In this document: positions 30,731-42,689 of the stretch, one piece after another
Layout of the letters: every line of letters starts with the position of its first letter
How positions within the stretch are numbered: the first letter of the stretch is position 1
Assembly: GCF_000330505.1 (NCBI RefSeq)
Contig: NW_004191722.1
Location: 131,713-195,712 of the forward strand
Reading direction: 5' to 3'
DNA: 64,000 nt
DNA from: Entamoeba invadens IP1
Lineage: Eukaryota > Evosea > Mastigamoebida > Endamoebidae
Translations under genes and position numbers: made by a program
The notes under the pieces: generated by a model
Databases searched by the model: none
The model's input: only the letters and a program-made list of their open reading frames with translations
Told to the model about the DNA's origin: nothing

Positions 30731-31240
30731 TTAGACCACCTGGGACTGAGCTGGTTTCTTCTTTCCCTTTGTGTTGACAGCAGTTGGGACATTAGGGAAT
30801 ACACCACCATTGATGATAGTGACGTCTTTAAGCAAGTCGTTCAACTCGAGATCTGATCTGACTGCGAGTTGGATATGTCTTGGTGTGATTCTAGTCTTTC
30901 CAAAGTCTTTTGCTTGTCCGCCCGCAAGTTCCAAAACTTCAGCGACCAAGTACTCAATGACAGCCGTCAAGTAAACTGATGCCATTTTGTTGACATGTTC
31001 TCCATATCTTCCTTTCTTCAATGCCGCATGAATTCTCGCAACTGGAAATTGGAGGCCCGCCTTCTTTGACAAAGTGTTCTTCTTTCCTTCCTCGTCAACC
31101 TTCTTTGTCTTCTTATCAGTCGATTTGCGCGGTTTCTTCTCGACTTTCTCTTTCTTGACCTTTTTCGCCTCTTCTGCAGCCTTTTTGTCGGTCGCAACTA
31201 CTTCTTTCACTTCCTCCTTTGCAATTTCTTTGTCAGCCAT
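30731..31240 (-). CDS. Histone H2A with long N-terminal extension
   Basis: A 169-residue H2A. The fold starts near residue 57 and shows [43 protein letters not shown] and [21 protein letters not shown], with the H2A docking block GGVFPNV. The first ~55 residues are Lys/Glu-rich ([19 protein letters not shown]), much longer than the ~15-20 residues usual in H2A. The C-terminus is KKPAQSQVV: an SQ pair sits four residues from the end, as in H2A.X, but the following acidic residue of SQ(E/D)-phi is Val. It packages DNA in the nucleosome as a dimer with H2B. The ATG at 31240 is the only sensible start. Confidence 0.95.
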   Translation of the reverse strand: MADKEIAKEEVKEVVATDKKAAEEAKKVKKEKVEKKPRKSTDKKTKKVDEEGKKNTLSKKAGLQFPVARIHAALKKGRYGEHVNKMASVYLTAVIEYLVAEVLELAGGQAKDFGKTRITPRHIQLAVRSDLELNDLLKDVTIINGGVFPNVPTAVNTKGKKKPAQSQVV

Positions 31241-31492
31241 GTGTTAAAAACACAATTTGGATTTTAGAGTTATTCTCAACTTTAATACCTCCTCGTTTTT
31301 CTCTTTTTCTCTCTGCAGTTTCTCTTTTCGGAAACCCTACTTTTCTCTCTTTTTAAGTTCTTTTTGTCGTTTCTTTATAGTACTTAAAACTAGACGGTTA
31401 CATTATTCTTGTATTCTTAATCATATTTTTATTATAAAATATAGTACAACACACACATTCACTTATCTATTGTCTTCCCCTTATATTGGTGT

Positions 31493-33421
31493 TTATTTCA
31501 TATTAAAACCAGTTGTAAGTCCTCCAGTCGTTAGTTGATCAGTAAGGTCGACATTTGCTGTATTTTGCTTTTCCTGTTTTAATGCTTGCGCAAGATCGTT
31601 AGAACAATTATCCGAGCCAATTTTCTTAAGATTCACCATTTGGTCATTCAACGAACAAAAATAACTGTTCAGAATTTGTCCTTCAAATTCATGAAAAGAC
31701 TTCTCTTTGTCATGAACCTTCTCTCCAACTTCTTCCGAAATCGACGAAACATCATCCCCTTCCCCATACTCTATGACCATTGGTATCATTTTATTATCAC
31801 CACCTTGACTCTTTGACTGTGTTAGAGTGGGAGGTGGGACTTCTTCTTCATATTTTTTAAACTCTTTGTTAATCCCTATCACATGTTTCATCAAAAACTT
31901 CTCCTTTTTACTCTCAATGTTCTTTGTTTCAACCTCGTTGACACTCTCTTCTCTATTATCGTTGTCCTGATGCTCAATATCCATCACCTTGTTCTCTTCA
32001 CGTTGCTGTATCGTCTCAATAATACTTAACTCTCCAAGGTCTTGCTCTCCAAAAGTAATCGGCTTCCGTTGCTTGCGAATTAACTCAAACCGAGAAACAC
32101 TATTCTTCTTGCGAGGCGCCATTGGCGCGTTGTTCGAGTCGAAAAAAACAGGATGAACCATTTCTATCCCAGAAACACAGTCGATAATATGACCTTGCGC
32201 ACATTCTATTTGATCCAATTTGTTATTCAATTCAGTACGCTCTAAATTGTAATCATCTTGAATTGGCTCCTCTGGCATTTTCTCGTTTTCTATTTTACTT
32301 ATCTCTTCTTCTCCCTTTTCCTTCTCAACTTCTTTGTGTTCTTCGGCAGGCTGCTTTTCCAAAGGAATTGCTTCGTCTTTAGTATCAGGAACAAGCCGTT
32401 TAATTTTCACAGATGGTTCTTTCTTTAATACCAACATTGGTTGATGCTCTTGTTGTTGTTCTAATTGTGGAACACTCTTTGATTGTTCATTAGTTCCTTC
32501 TTCTATTTCCATCAGTGCCGATTTCTCGTGTTTTTCCTCCTCAACGGGGGTGTCGATGGGTACTTCAACCATTTTGGTATCAACTCCTTTATCTTTTGCT
32601 TCTTCTTTTGCTATTATTTTTGCATCGTCTTTGATAAGTTCAAGTGGTTTCTTCTCAACTATTTCCTCCATACGCGTCACTTCTTTTTCTGGAACAACTT
32701 CTTGTTGTTGTTCAATGACTTCTTCCATCTGTACGACTTTCTTTTCAGTGGGAATTTCATTGTGATTTTCAACGATTTCTTCCATTGGCTTTTCAACTGT
32801 TGGTTCACATGCTTTGTGTTCGTCGATGACTTCTTCCATCGGTTTCTCGTCTTTCTTTTCCTTTGTCTCTTCTGTGTTAACTTCTTTTTGTTCGACAACA
32901 ACAACGTCCTTTAGAGTTTCTTCTTTTTCAGTCTCTTTTGTTTCTTGTAACGCGTCGCCTTGAGGTTCATTCGGTTTGTCACCTACAAACAGTTCACTTC
33001 CATCACTCATGTCCTTCTTTTCTTCATCATTTTTATTCTGTTCAACAGTAATAATTTCTATGCCATTGTCTTTGGGTTGCTCCTCTTCATTCTCAGAGCT
33101 ATTGACACCAATTGTTTTCGTGCCGAGTCGACTTTGATACGTTCCGACATCGATAAACCCATCCTTTAACGAAACCATCTCTCCGTCAGGTGTTGTGGAC
33201 GTTGGGGGTGCTCCGCGGGAGTCTCCGAACGTTCCGATGAGTGTGTCTCCGTTGCTCACTCTGACTTTATATTCCCTCAATTTAGCTTCAAACTCTCCGA
33301 TATGGTATTCTCGTCTTGTACTTGCGTCTATCACTTTGATTGTTTCTGTATTCATCCGATCACTTTCCATTAAAAGTTCGTCTTTTTTTTCTTTAGGTTT
33401 TTTCTTTGTTTTTTTAGTCAT
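31493..33421 (-). CDS. Acidic Glu/Lys-rich low-complexity protein, function unknown
   Basis: A 642-residue protein. Residues 1-20 are Lys-rich. Residues ~40-110 are a more ordered N-terminal part (YHIGEFEAKLREYKVRVSNGDTLIGTFGD). From ~120 to ~560 it is repetitive Glu/Lys/Pro/Val sequence with recurrent units such as KPMEEVIDEHK, KPMEEIVENHNE and VVQMEEVIEQQQE, likely coiled coil or disordered. The C-terminus is again ordered (FHEFEGQILNSYFCSLNDQM). No signal peptide or membrane segment is visible. No family was recognised. A structural or scaffold role is a guess. Confidence 0.6.
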   Translation of the reverse strand: MTKKTKKKPKEKKDELLMESDRMNTETIKVIDASTRREYHIGEFEAKLREYKVRVSNGDTLIGTFGDSRGAPPTSTTPDGEMVSLKDGFIDVGTYQSRLGTKTIGVNSSENEEEQPKDNGIEIITVEQNKNDEEKKDMSDGSELFVGDKPNEPQGDALQETKETEKEETLKDVVVVEQKEVNTEETKEKKDEKPMEEVIDEHKACEPTVEKPMEEIVENHNEIPTEKKVVQMEEVIEQQQEVVPEKEVTRMEEIVEKKPLELIKDDAKIIAKEEAKDKGVDTKMVEVPIDTPVEEEKHEKSALMEIEEGTNEQSKSVPQLEQQQEHQPMLVLKKEPSVKIKRLVPDTKDEAIPLEKQPAEEHKEVEKEKGEEEISKIENEKMPEEPIQDDYNLERTELNNKLDQIECAQGHIIDCVSGIEMVHPVFFDSNNAPMAPRKKNSVSRFELIRKQRKPITFGEQDLGELSIIETIQQREENKVMDIEHQDNDNREESVNEVETKNIESKKEKFLMKHVIGINKEFKKYEEEVPPPTLTQSKSQGGDNKMIPMVIEYGEGDDVSSISEEVGEKVHDKEKSFHEFEGQILNSYFCSLNDQMVNLKKIGSDNCSNDLAQALKQEKQNTANVDLTDQLTTGGLTTGFNMK

Positions 33422-33785
33422 TTTGTGGGTAATTATTTGAGTTTTTCACAGTAATTTTTTGAGCAAATGATCAGCATAAAACACTTTTGGGAAATAATTT
33501 CTTTTTCAATTGTTTTTCAGTCTAAATGTCGACTGTATTGGTTTGTTTTATTTTTATGTGCAAAAAGAGAGAATTTTATCACTTCTATTTTTGTCTATTT
33601 TCTTATTTAACTCACATTTTAATTTTGACGTTTTTGAATAAAAAAGAGTTCAACCAATTAAACAGTATTACTCTAATCCCGAAATTTTTCTTCTTTTGTA
33701 TCAAAAAATGACTAAAAACAGAGAATAAAGACTGTTTTAGGGTTACCATCTTATACCTCCAAATTATAACATCAAAAATCAATTA
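33422..33785. other. Divergent intergenic region
   Basis: About 360 bp between the acidic protein gene and the importin-alpha-like gene. AT-rich; nothing else recognised. Confidence 0.5.
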
Positions 33786-35219
33786 ATGTCGTACAGAATA
33801 AAGGACACCGATTTACACAACCAAGCACAACAATTCCAAGCAACCACTAATTCTTTACGTCACGCACGACGTGAACGTGTTTTGAATATGCATAGAAATA
33901 TAATAGATATACCCGAATGTAAAGGATATGCCTCTTCGGAAGAAATTGAAACTATAATAACTGGGGTGTTACAACTCAATCCAACAGCTCCTTCTCAATT
34001 ATTTCAGTTGATCGACAACGACCCAGTGGTGACCAAGTTGATTAGGACTCACAACGTTCTTCCTTCATTGAAGAAAATACTTTTGAATTCACAAGTCGAC
34101 GTGATGTTAAGTGTGTTAGACTGTTTCATCAATTACTGTTACGAGTCTCCGGAGTGTTCCTATGAGGTGATGGAACTGAATGATATGGTTCCCGTCTGTG
34201 TGTCCTTATTACAACTTGACAACAAAGAATTAAACGATAAAACATTGTGGTTGTTATGTAACACAGTATCCGACGTATTCAACGTGAAGACCAAAATTAT
34301 CTCTACACAACTTTTTAAATTAATTCCTCTACTCGCTCATAAATATCAAGATCAATTGGTCCCAAGACTATCTTGGCTTTGTTTGGTGTTGTCTGAAATA
34401 CAAGCAAATGGACCGCCCCTCCCGGAAGAACTCTTTTCTGTTTTGTTTTCATTTGCTCTTGAATTCTTAGACAAATACAAAACAGTCCCAGAAATAGCGT
34501 CGGACTGTTTGTATACTTTTGTACACCTCTCCGTCCAATTTGAGTACTTGAACTATTTCCAAAACCCTAGTTTATTGGATCTCATCAAGTCGTTCTTCTT
34601 GTCACCTGAAACAACATTATTTGTACCTGCTATGCGTTTCTTTGGTAATTTAATAATAGCAGACGAAGCTGTAGAGTATGTGTTGAATTACATTGGAGAC
34701 ACCTTTTTAACTTCAATTAAAAGTACGAACGCACAAATGTTAAAAGAGGTGTATTTCTTTTATTCCAATTTGGCAGCAACAAAAAGTCTTCCCGTTATTA
34801 TGAAGTGTGTGAATGGAGAGCAAGTGGATGTGGCCGTCAACTTCATTTTGCAAAGAAGCGTGTTTCAAGATACTCGGCTTGAGATGGAACATTTCATCGT
34901 TAATTTGTTTGTTTCATCTTTCGTGGAGATCAAAGCGATTCTTTTGAGTAAACCAAGGATACTTGAAGCACTTCTGAAAGTGTGTAGAGACACTGAGGCG
35001 CCACTTAAACTATTGTGGAGTTCGCTCAAGGCAATAGGGTTGGTTTGTGAGTATGGGGAGAATGTGGCACGTGTCGATTATACAAATCTCTTTGAAGAAC
35101 TTAAGGTGGTAGATACACTCGACGAAATCATTAACACTATCAACAACAACAAAATCACCAACCTCGCTAGACAACTGAGAGACAACTACTTTATGGTCGA
35201 AGGCTATGATCAACTTTAA
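33786..35219 (+). CDS. Importin-alpha-like armadillo protein, divergent
   Basis: A 477-residue all-helical protein. Residues ~20-40 (SLRHARRERVLNMHRN) resemble the second half of an importin-beta-binding (IBB) domain, with fewer basic residues than usual; the first KRFK-type cluster is absent. The rest reads as armadillo repeats (LFQLIDNDPVVTKLIRTHNVLPSLKKIL, MLSVLDCFINYCYESPE, TLWLLCNTVSDV). Importin alpha carries nuclear-localisation cargo to importin beta. The Trp-Asn ladder that binds NLS peptides is poorly kept (WLLCN, LSWLCLV, WSSLKAIG), so cargo binding may be altered. Another armadillo adaptor is the alternative. Confidence 0.7.
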   Translation: MSYRIKDTDLHNQAQQFQATTNSLRHARRERVLNMHRNIIDIPECKGYASSEEIETIITGVLQLNPTAPSQLFQLIDNDPVVTKLIRTHNVLPSLKKILLNSQVDVMLSVLDCFINYCYESPECSYEVMELNDMVPVCVSLLQLDNKELNDKTLWLLCNTVSDVFNVKTKIISTQLFKLIPLLAHKYQDQLVPRLSWLCLVLSEIQANGPPLPEELFSVLFSFALEFLDKYKTVPEIASDCLYTFVHLSVQFEYLNYFQNPSLLDLIKSFFLSPETTLFVPAMRFFGNLIIADEAVEYVLNYIGDTFLTSIKSTNAQMLKEVYFFYSNLAATKSLPVIMKCVNGEQVDVAVNFILQRSVFQDTRLEMEHFIVNLFVSSFVEIKAILLSKPRILEALLKVCRDTEAPLKLLWSSLKAIGLVCEYGENVARVDYTNLFEELKVVDTLDEIINTINNNKITNLARQLRDNYFMVEGYDQL

Positions 35220-36162
35220 TTTATTGTACTAGAGTTTATAATTATTTTACTATTAAAGGCATGAATGTTAAATAGTTAAATTAATTATTAATTTATTTAC
35301 AATTGTATTATAAAAATATAATTTGAAAAAAATGACAAAAACAAGTATTATTGAAAAAGTTTTTTATAAGACCCAAATTAAATTTTAAACTTATTTTAAT
35401 GTCTGTAAAAATATTGTGGCTCTAATAAAAAAACAAGTGTTTTTTTTTGTAGTTTAAATGAGAAGTAAGTCTAAAAATAAATAATAATATTACAATGTTA
35501 TCAATTATGCAAGATTTAAATAAAAAAGTACAAAAATGAGAATTATCATTTTTTAAGATCATCTTATAAATTTGGTTTTTAATACAAATTCGTTTTTAAA
35601 CACACGAAAAAAAATTTTGTTCCAAATCTTTTTGTTTTCATAGTTTTGTTAACCATACTTATTATTATAAACAATTAAATGTTATAGTTTGAACTGTTTC
35701 AATTAAATTAAAAAATTTTTCTATCAAAAATTAAAAATCTATTTTTAAATTTGAGATTTTTACTTTTTTATTCGTAAAGACACATTGGCGTAAAATAAAA
35801 TTGATCTCAGAGAAATTTCACCGTTTTTTTCTGATAAAAAATAAAACACACACAAATATACTCTTTGTTTTTTTCCCCATTTTTACATAATTCTTTTTAT
35901 TGTTTTAATTATTCAAAATTTACTCATGAAAATGAATGTTTTCCCGCCCTTTATTACCAAAAAAGAGATGAAATAGAACGATTATTGATAAGAAATTTCC
36001 ATTTTTCCATAAATAACACGAAAAGAATCACATTAGTTTTTATATAATATAATAAATTATGAATAAGAGTTATAGAGAATAATAAAAGAAAAATCATCAA
36101 TTGAGAAAATTGACATGCGAATTTTTTTTGATTTTCCACTTGAAACTCAGAAGAAAGAACGG
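35220..36162. other. AT-rich spacer upstream of the transmembrane kinase
   Basis: About 940 bp with long A/T runs. Short frames inside have no protein-like composition. No promoter motif was recognised. Confidence 0.55.
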
Positions 36163-39100
36163 ATGGTTCATTGTTGGTCGTTGCTCATTTTTTTAATATT
36201 TGGGTGTATTGCATATGACAGTTGGTGTGAGTTTGAGGAGAATTATGTAACGTTTAAATATGGGCAGAAGTGTAGTTATAATAACAGTTATTGGTTGGGA
36301 TGGGAATATTTGAGTTTCCAATCGAACACGGATATCTTCCAAATACAGAATGACTGTTGTGGATTCCAACGAACAAATTTGTCACAGAATTATATGTACT
36401 GGAATGATACTGCTTCTACTAATAAGTTATTTAGGTCCAAAATAGTCACTGAAACTGCGAATGGAAGAACCTTTTTGAATTTACATTTTGAAGTTTCATT
36501 ATATCCGACGAACAATTACACATTTGAATGTAGTGAAATGCTCGACAACACTATAATAACTTTTTCTGGAAGAAATGCGTCGAGTGGTGTGAAGGATGTT
36601 TTCACGATCGGGATACACAAGTTTTACTTTAATGTCGACGAATCTTTTCATGAAAACGTTGTTTTACAATTCACGAAAGTGGTGAGACCTTATGTTATGA
36701 TATCAGGAGATGTGTCAGTTCAAGTTAATATGGTAATTGCACAAGAGGGAGAGTGTGGGTTCTATTATGTAGCACGTGGTAATGTGAATAACATTGAGCC
36801 TTTCAATGGAAAGGGGAAAGAAGCGCGTGTGCTCTGTGACATTGACTCGTTTAACAGGGTATCTCTCTGTGTTAATACATCAACAATAAGAAATGATTGT
36901 TCCTGTACATTCCAGAACTTTGAGTATTTGAACAATTATACTGATTGTTACGAAGTCAGTCAACACCGGATTTTTAATATTCTGCCCGACCAAGTCGACT
37001 TACCTAATGAACAAGAGTGGTACTCATTCAGTACATCACAAAGTACCAAACTCACTATACCAAAGAGAAATCATTTGAGCTTTAAAGGTAAAGTTCAAAT
37101 GCCCGAGTACCCTGTTGCGTTCTCTGGTACTGTGAATTTTGATAATACAATGGTTATAACACGAAGCGACATCTACTATGATATAGGTAACTTCTATTTA
37201 AGAGCTATAGAAGTGAAAGAAGGACTCGATAATGATATTGTACTCTTCAGAGGAAAGAACCAATACAACACGGATGAAGAACAACAGAGACTTGTTTCTA
37301 TTGGGGTGAAAGAAGTTGGGTGTGGGGATTCGAAGAGAAGATATGTAAGAAGTACATCAGACATCAAATGTAAGTGCACTCAACTTGATAAAAACACTTT
37401 TGTGCAGTTTGATTGTGATGATGCAACAACCAGACGATATGATAAAATGGATTTGGTGTTATCTGGAAGCTACAGCGGAGGGAGTGTGAAAAGATATTGG
37501 AACTCGATAAGTTCGGAGAGTCTTGAGAAGAGCGAAATTGAAGGGACGGACATAGAAGTGGTTGGGGTGTGTGACTTCTCACAAATCAGTTCAGTCGTTT
37601 TGAAATCCAATTTGCAATGTTCGAAAGTACTTATCTCACAGAAGACAACAATTGACATAGACGAAGGTAAGACGTTTGGTTTTGACCAAATAACATTTGT
37701 TGGGGATATCATCACATCCAACTTGAATGGTAAAGCGTTCATTCAAGTTGGAAAAGGGACTTTAAAAATCTCATCTGCTTTGAAAGTCGACTTTTCATCG
37801 ATCACATCAGTTGATTGTTTTGAATTTGCGGCGAGTGAGAATGCGTTTCAAAGTGATTTATCAGGGAGTGGAAATAATTTGTATATCTATGACAAGCTTA
37901 TAAGAGGGTGTGTCACAGGTAAGACTGATGGAGATGTTGTGTGTACTTTGCAAAATGAGAGTTATGGAAGCTTTGCACACACCCAATGCCCATGTAGTAC
38001 AAAAGTCGATAAATTCAATTGTTTGATTGAAACGTCTCAAGACAACATTGTTTTTAACGACGTTCAAAACGTAGATTATGCAGTTTTAAACCTCAAAAAA
38101 AACACTCAACTGACTAATGTGAATAAAATCGACTTTTTAAAATTGAATGGTGCAATAAACGTGAGAGCTACAACTAACACCAAAGGTACATTCTCAAGTG
38201 TGGAATCAAGTGACGTTAATGCATTGCTTCAAATATTGGGTGATGCAGATGTTGTGACTAAAAACAGTTTCAAGATATCGGCAAGTGGAAAGGTTCGATT
38301 TATATCAGAAATTGTACATCTCTCCGATATAATTGAAACAGAAACAAGTCAATATTTCATCGCACCGTCGGCGATGAAATTGCAAATCACAAGTTTATCT
38401 TCTTTGTTGGCGAAAAGTGAGCAACTTTTTGTTTTGGAGTCTTCATCCGACGTTTTCACGATACAGAAGATACCAAAAGTGTCTAATATCGACAGAATTA
38501 TCATGGCAACCCTAAACAGAAAAATTGCGACAGAATCGACTGGATTTGGGTTACAGTGTGATTCCCATGCCATTATTTCACTTACAACAGAAGATAAAGA
38601 TATAGCAGAATTTTGCTCATCAAAGGGACTTGATAAAAGAACATGTAAAAAGGAAGGAGAAGTCTATTACAGTTTGAATGGAGAAATAGACTATTCATGT
38701 CCATGTCATTCGACAAAGAGTCATTGTTCTATCGTGGTGGGCAATTTGGACACGTTGAATGTCCAAGACTTCACAGAAGTGACAATCACGAAGAGTATCA
38801 CACTCAACGCAGTCCAACAAAATTTTGTGGTTAACAGTGTTGGTGGAGCTTCTTCGTTGGTTGTTACCATAGTTGGGGACTCCAATTTTGTTGCAACGAA
38901 TGGTGTATCTGGACAGAAATATGTATTCCCAAATAACGCAAACAACATGCTCTCGACAAAGAATATTAAAATGGGCTTTTCCGAGAGACTCAAAACGACA
39001 AAATGTGATGCAAATGGAGTCTCGGTATATTTAAGTTCTTCGTCTTATTGCACCGAAGGGTATATCCAGAATGGAATTTATGTCTGTCTCTTATGTGGGA

Positions 39101-42022
39101 CGGCCAAACCAATTTCTGGAAGCAATGAGTGCCCAACACGGGGAGTCGTTTCAGGGTGTGAGATATATAATTCTGGTGGGAATTGTGTACAATGTTCTGA
39201 TGGGTATTACTTGCAGGGATATTCATTAGGGTTTCAGTCCTGTGGAAACTGCCCTTCCAATTGTGAGAAGTGTAATAACTCGACATCTTGTTATTATTGT
39301 AAATATGGGTATCATTTAAATAGTAAGGGTATATGTGAATATGTGACAAAGAATGAATGTTCAAATTACTTGTTAGAGAAGTGTCGACTCTGTGAAGATG
39401 GATTTTTTGTTCAGAACGAGAAATGTGTCTCATGTGGCGAGGGATGTCTCACATGTGCAGACTCTGGAAATTGTGAGTTGTGTGATGCTTCAAAATTGAT
39501 GAAATTAGTCGATAAAAGATGTGTTTTGAATTCTAATGCTACATTAGTATCATCCACTAATGATGTGCAGTGTACTTCTGGTTATTATAACCTCAATTCA
39601 GTGTGCACTAAGTGTTCCACAGTGTATGGAAGCACATGTTTGGAGTGTAATGACAAAACATGTTTGTCATGTAGTGGAAATGATGTTGTTGTTGGTACAA
39701 AGTGTGCGACATTATCTGCATGTGCAATTCAAACCAACTCGAAGTGTGTGAAATGTTCAACTGGTCAATATTACAATGAAGAAAGTTCAACATGTGAGAC
39801 GTGCGATCCATTGTGTACTTCGTGTTATGGCTCAGACACATGTGGTACATGTGAGTCTCCGAATTGGTATGTTCCAAGTTCACAAAATTGTCAAGAGACG
39901 CCATCAGCTTCTGATTTAAACATAACAGTGTGTGCAAAGAGCCAAGGTGGACGGTGCTTAACATGTATTGAAGGGTACTTACTAACTAAGATTGGAGAAT
40001 GCGAAAAATGCAGTTCGTCTTGTTTGGGGTGTTTTGGTACAAAAGACTATTGTGTGAGTTGTCCACCCGATCACACTCTTCTTCGGTCAGATACCACTTC
40101 TGATTCCACATGTCAGAGTAACGTGGACCTTGCTGTTAAATGTAGTCAGATGATGAAGAGTGGGACAGGATGTGCCATATGTAAGAAAGGGTATTTCCAA
40201 ACTGGTGTGAATTGTATTGAGTGTATGGACAATTGTCAGTCATGTGTCGACTCTTTAAAGTGTGTTTCATGCAACGATCAGTATTTCACATATGATGGAA
40301 AGAGTTGTATTTCATACGAAAGGTTGGAGAACTGTGTCACCAAGAGTAAAAGTGGATGTGTAGAGTGTAATAACGGGTATATATTACGTGAACCTTATTG
40401 TGAGTCTTGTGAGAGTGTAACTTCATATTGTTCGTCGTGTTCTTCTGGCAAGTGTGAGTCTTGCAAGCCAAATTATGTTCTCAAAGATTCTCATTGTGTG
40501 TTTTACAAAGAAATTGATCATTGTAAGCGCTCTGTTGATTCGAAATGTGTTGAGTGCGACTTCTGGTATGAAATTTCCGACAGAGGCACGTATTGTCAGA
40601 AACATGCTGTGTCATGGGTTATAGCAATAATAGTCGTATTGTGTGTCTTTGTACTTTTATGTGTAATGCTTGGAATCATTTTCTTGGCCTTCTACTTCCT
40701 CAAAAAGTCGATGAAAAACCAGCGACCAAAAGATGTGAATTACTTCTATATGGAAGACACTGATATTCGATTTGAAAGTTTGAGTGGCAAGAGTTACGTT
40801 GTGACGAACAAGAAGACGTTGAAATTTGAGAAAGAAGACTTGGACATTATGTTGCCTGTAGGACAAGAGACATTAGAGACTGTATGTGTTGGTAATGGGG
40901 GGAAGAATAAATTGAAAGTGCAGTTCACCGTGAAAGAAGATGTGTTGTGCAAGTACAAATTAGTGATTGAGCCCGATGTTGCTATCTTAAGAAAAGGAGA
41001 AGCGTGTGAGTTTAAAGTCAAATTGACACCGACGTGTACGTGTAAAATAGATGAAACGATTCAATTAGTTTCAATGGACTTTAAAAAGGATGGTGTGGTT
41101 AATGAAGAAATTAAAATTCTGTGCGAAACACAAATGTCGACCCGGTTGGACTATGATGAGTTAATTTTGGATAAGCAAATTGGTGAAGGATCCTTTGGAA
41201 CTGTATACAAAGGGATGTTCCGAACGAATATAGTGGCCGTTAAGATGATGAAGATCCCAGACGATGACGACGCGATGATTGAATTTGACAAGGAAGTTGC
41301 GATGCTTGACAAATTCCGCAGTGAATATGTTGTTCACTTCTTTGGAGCTGTTTTCATACCAACGAAGATCTGCATGGTGACCGAATTTGCGAAATTTGGG
41401 AGTTTGATGGCGATGATCAAAAAGAAGAAGAAACTGGACAAGTACTTGCGTATCAAATTTGTGTTGGATTCGGCGCGTGGGATCATGTATTTGCATAATA
41501 ATGGTATTATGCATAGAGATATAAAAACGGACAATATTCTTGTATTTTCTATTGACAAGGGTATTCCTGTCAACGCCAAATTGACGGACTTTGGGTCGTC
41601 GAGAAATGTTAATATGATGCGAAGTAATATGACGTTCACAAAAGGTATTGGGACACCAGTTTGTTTACTAGTTCTTTTCTAGTTTAATATAAGATCTTTT
41701 GAATATTAATGAATAGATGTACATGAGTCCTGAAGTCTTGGACCAATCAAAATACTCTGAGAAGGCGGATGTCTTCTCATTTGCTGTTGTGATGTATGAA
41801 ATTTTTGTATGGGGGCCACCATACCCAAAGAGTGAGTTCCAATTTCCGTGGAATATAGCAGAATTTGTTGCGAAAGGGAACAGACGTCTGCAACCGAAGG
41901 ATATGCCAGATTGGTTGTACCAAGTCATTTCACTTGGGTGGGATCAATTGCCATTGAATCGACCAAAGATTGATAAAATAGTTGAAATGATTGAACAGAA
42001 TTTTAAAGAGGAGCTTGACTAA
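36163..42022 (+). CDS. Transmembrane kinase (TMK) with CXXC-rich ectodomain, two exons
   Basis: Exons 36163-41658 and 41717-42022, intron 41659-41716 (58 nt, GTTTGT...TAG, phase 0) joining GIGTP to MYMSPE inside the kinase activation segment. The product is about 1933 residues. A signal peptide follows the Met at 36163 (CWSLLIFLIFGCIA); an in-frame ATG 48 nt upstream is less likely the start. The ectodomain has ~950 residues of beta-rich sequence, then ~500 residues of CXXC/CXC furin-like repeats. One membrane span lies near residue 1482 (VSWVIAIIVVLCVFVLLCVML). The kinase domain begins near 1665: GEGSFGTVY, VAVKMM, HRDIKTDN, DFGSS, all catalytic residues intact. This is the TMK receptor-kinase family expanded in Entamoeba, likely sensing external ligands. 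The stop is 55 bp from the convergent carbonic anhydrase gene. Confidence 0.92.
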
Positions 42023-42077
42023 TTGTATTACTTCGCTATTATTTTTTTTAGTTGAAGAGATGCTTCAAAGTATTCAA

Positions 42078-42689
42078 TTAATCTTCAGGAAGTAAATGTT
42101 TACCTAAACCACCATCTTTGAGAACAGAAGCTACACCCGTGTCAATATCATACAGCATTGGGACTATTACACACTTGCCTTCTTCAATAAGCGGAACCAA
42201 TGTCTTGTCATTCTCAACAGAGGCCGCATGAGCAAAAGCACTTTTAATACATGTCGCTGGGATCTCTTTGTGACACTCTTTGGCTATGGAAGAAAGGTCA
42301 TCAACTAATTTGTCAAGACATGTTGTGCATTTTTCGGCGTCTTGACGAGTACATGCCGCGGTGCAAGCACCACATTTGGTATGTGACATAACTACTACGA
42401 GAGGCGTCTTTAAATGTGTCACCGCATATTCTATTGACCCAAACTCACGAGTTCCCATTACACCACCCGCCGTGCGAATCACAAAGATCTCACCAAGTGT
42501 ACAATCAAAGATGAACTCGGGTGGTGCGCGAGAGTCAGAACAACAAATCACTGTAGCGATTGGTTGTTGTGTGTTGACAAGCTCCCCACGGCGTTCTTTA
42601 AAGTCGTGTGGAGTCAACTTACCAGACACAAATCGAGAATTTCCGGATAGGAGTTTGTCCAGTGCTTGTTGCGATGTCAGCGTAGTCAT
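42078..42689 (-). CDS. Beta-class carbonic anhydrase
   Basis: A 203-residue enzyme converting CO2 to bicarbonate. The zinc ligands are visible: Cys and the Asp-Arg pair in CCSDSR, and His-x-x-Cys in HTKCGA; GGVMGTREFGSIEYAV is the typical core. The length suits a minimal beta-CA. It has no targeting sequence, so it is probably cytosolic. Animals lack beta-type orthologues of bacterial type in this form, and bacterial enzymes are close in motif, so past lateral transfer into Entamoeba is plausible; phylogeny is needed. Codon use looks like that of its neighbours. Confidence 0.95.
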   Translation of the reverse strand: MTTLTSQQALDKLLSGNSRFVSGKLTPHDFKERRGELVNTQQPIATVICCSDSRAPPEFIFDCTLGEIFVIRTAGGVMGTREFGSIEYAVTHLKTPLVVVMSHTKCGACTAACTRQDAEKCTTCLDKLVDDLSSIAKECHKEIPATCIKSAFAHAASVENDKTLVPLIEEGKCVIVPMLYDIDTGVASVLKDGGLGKHLLPED

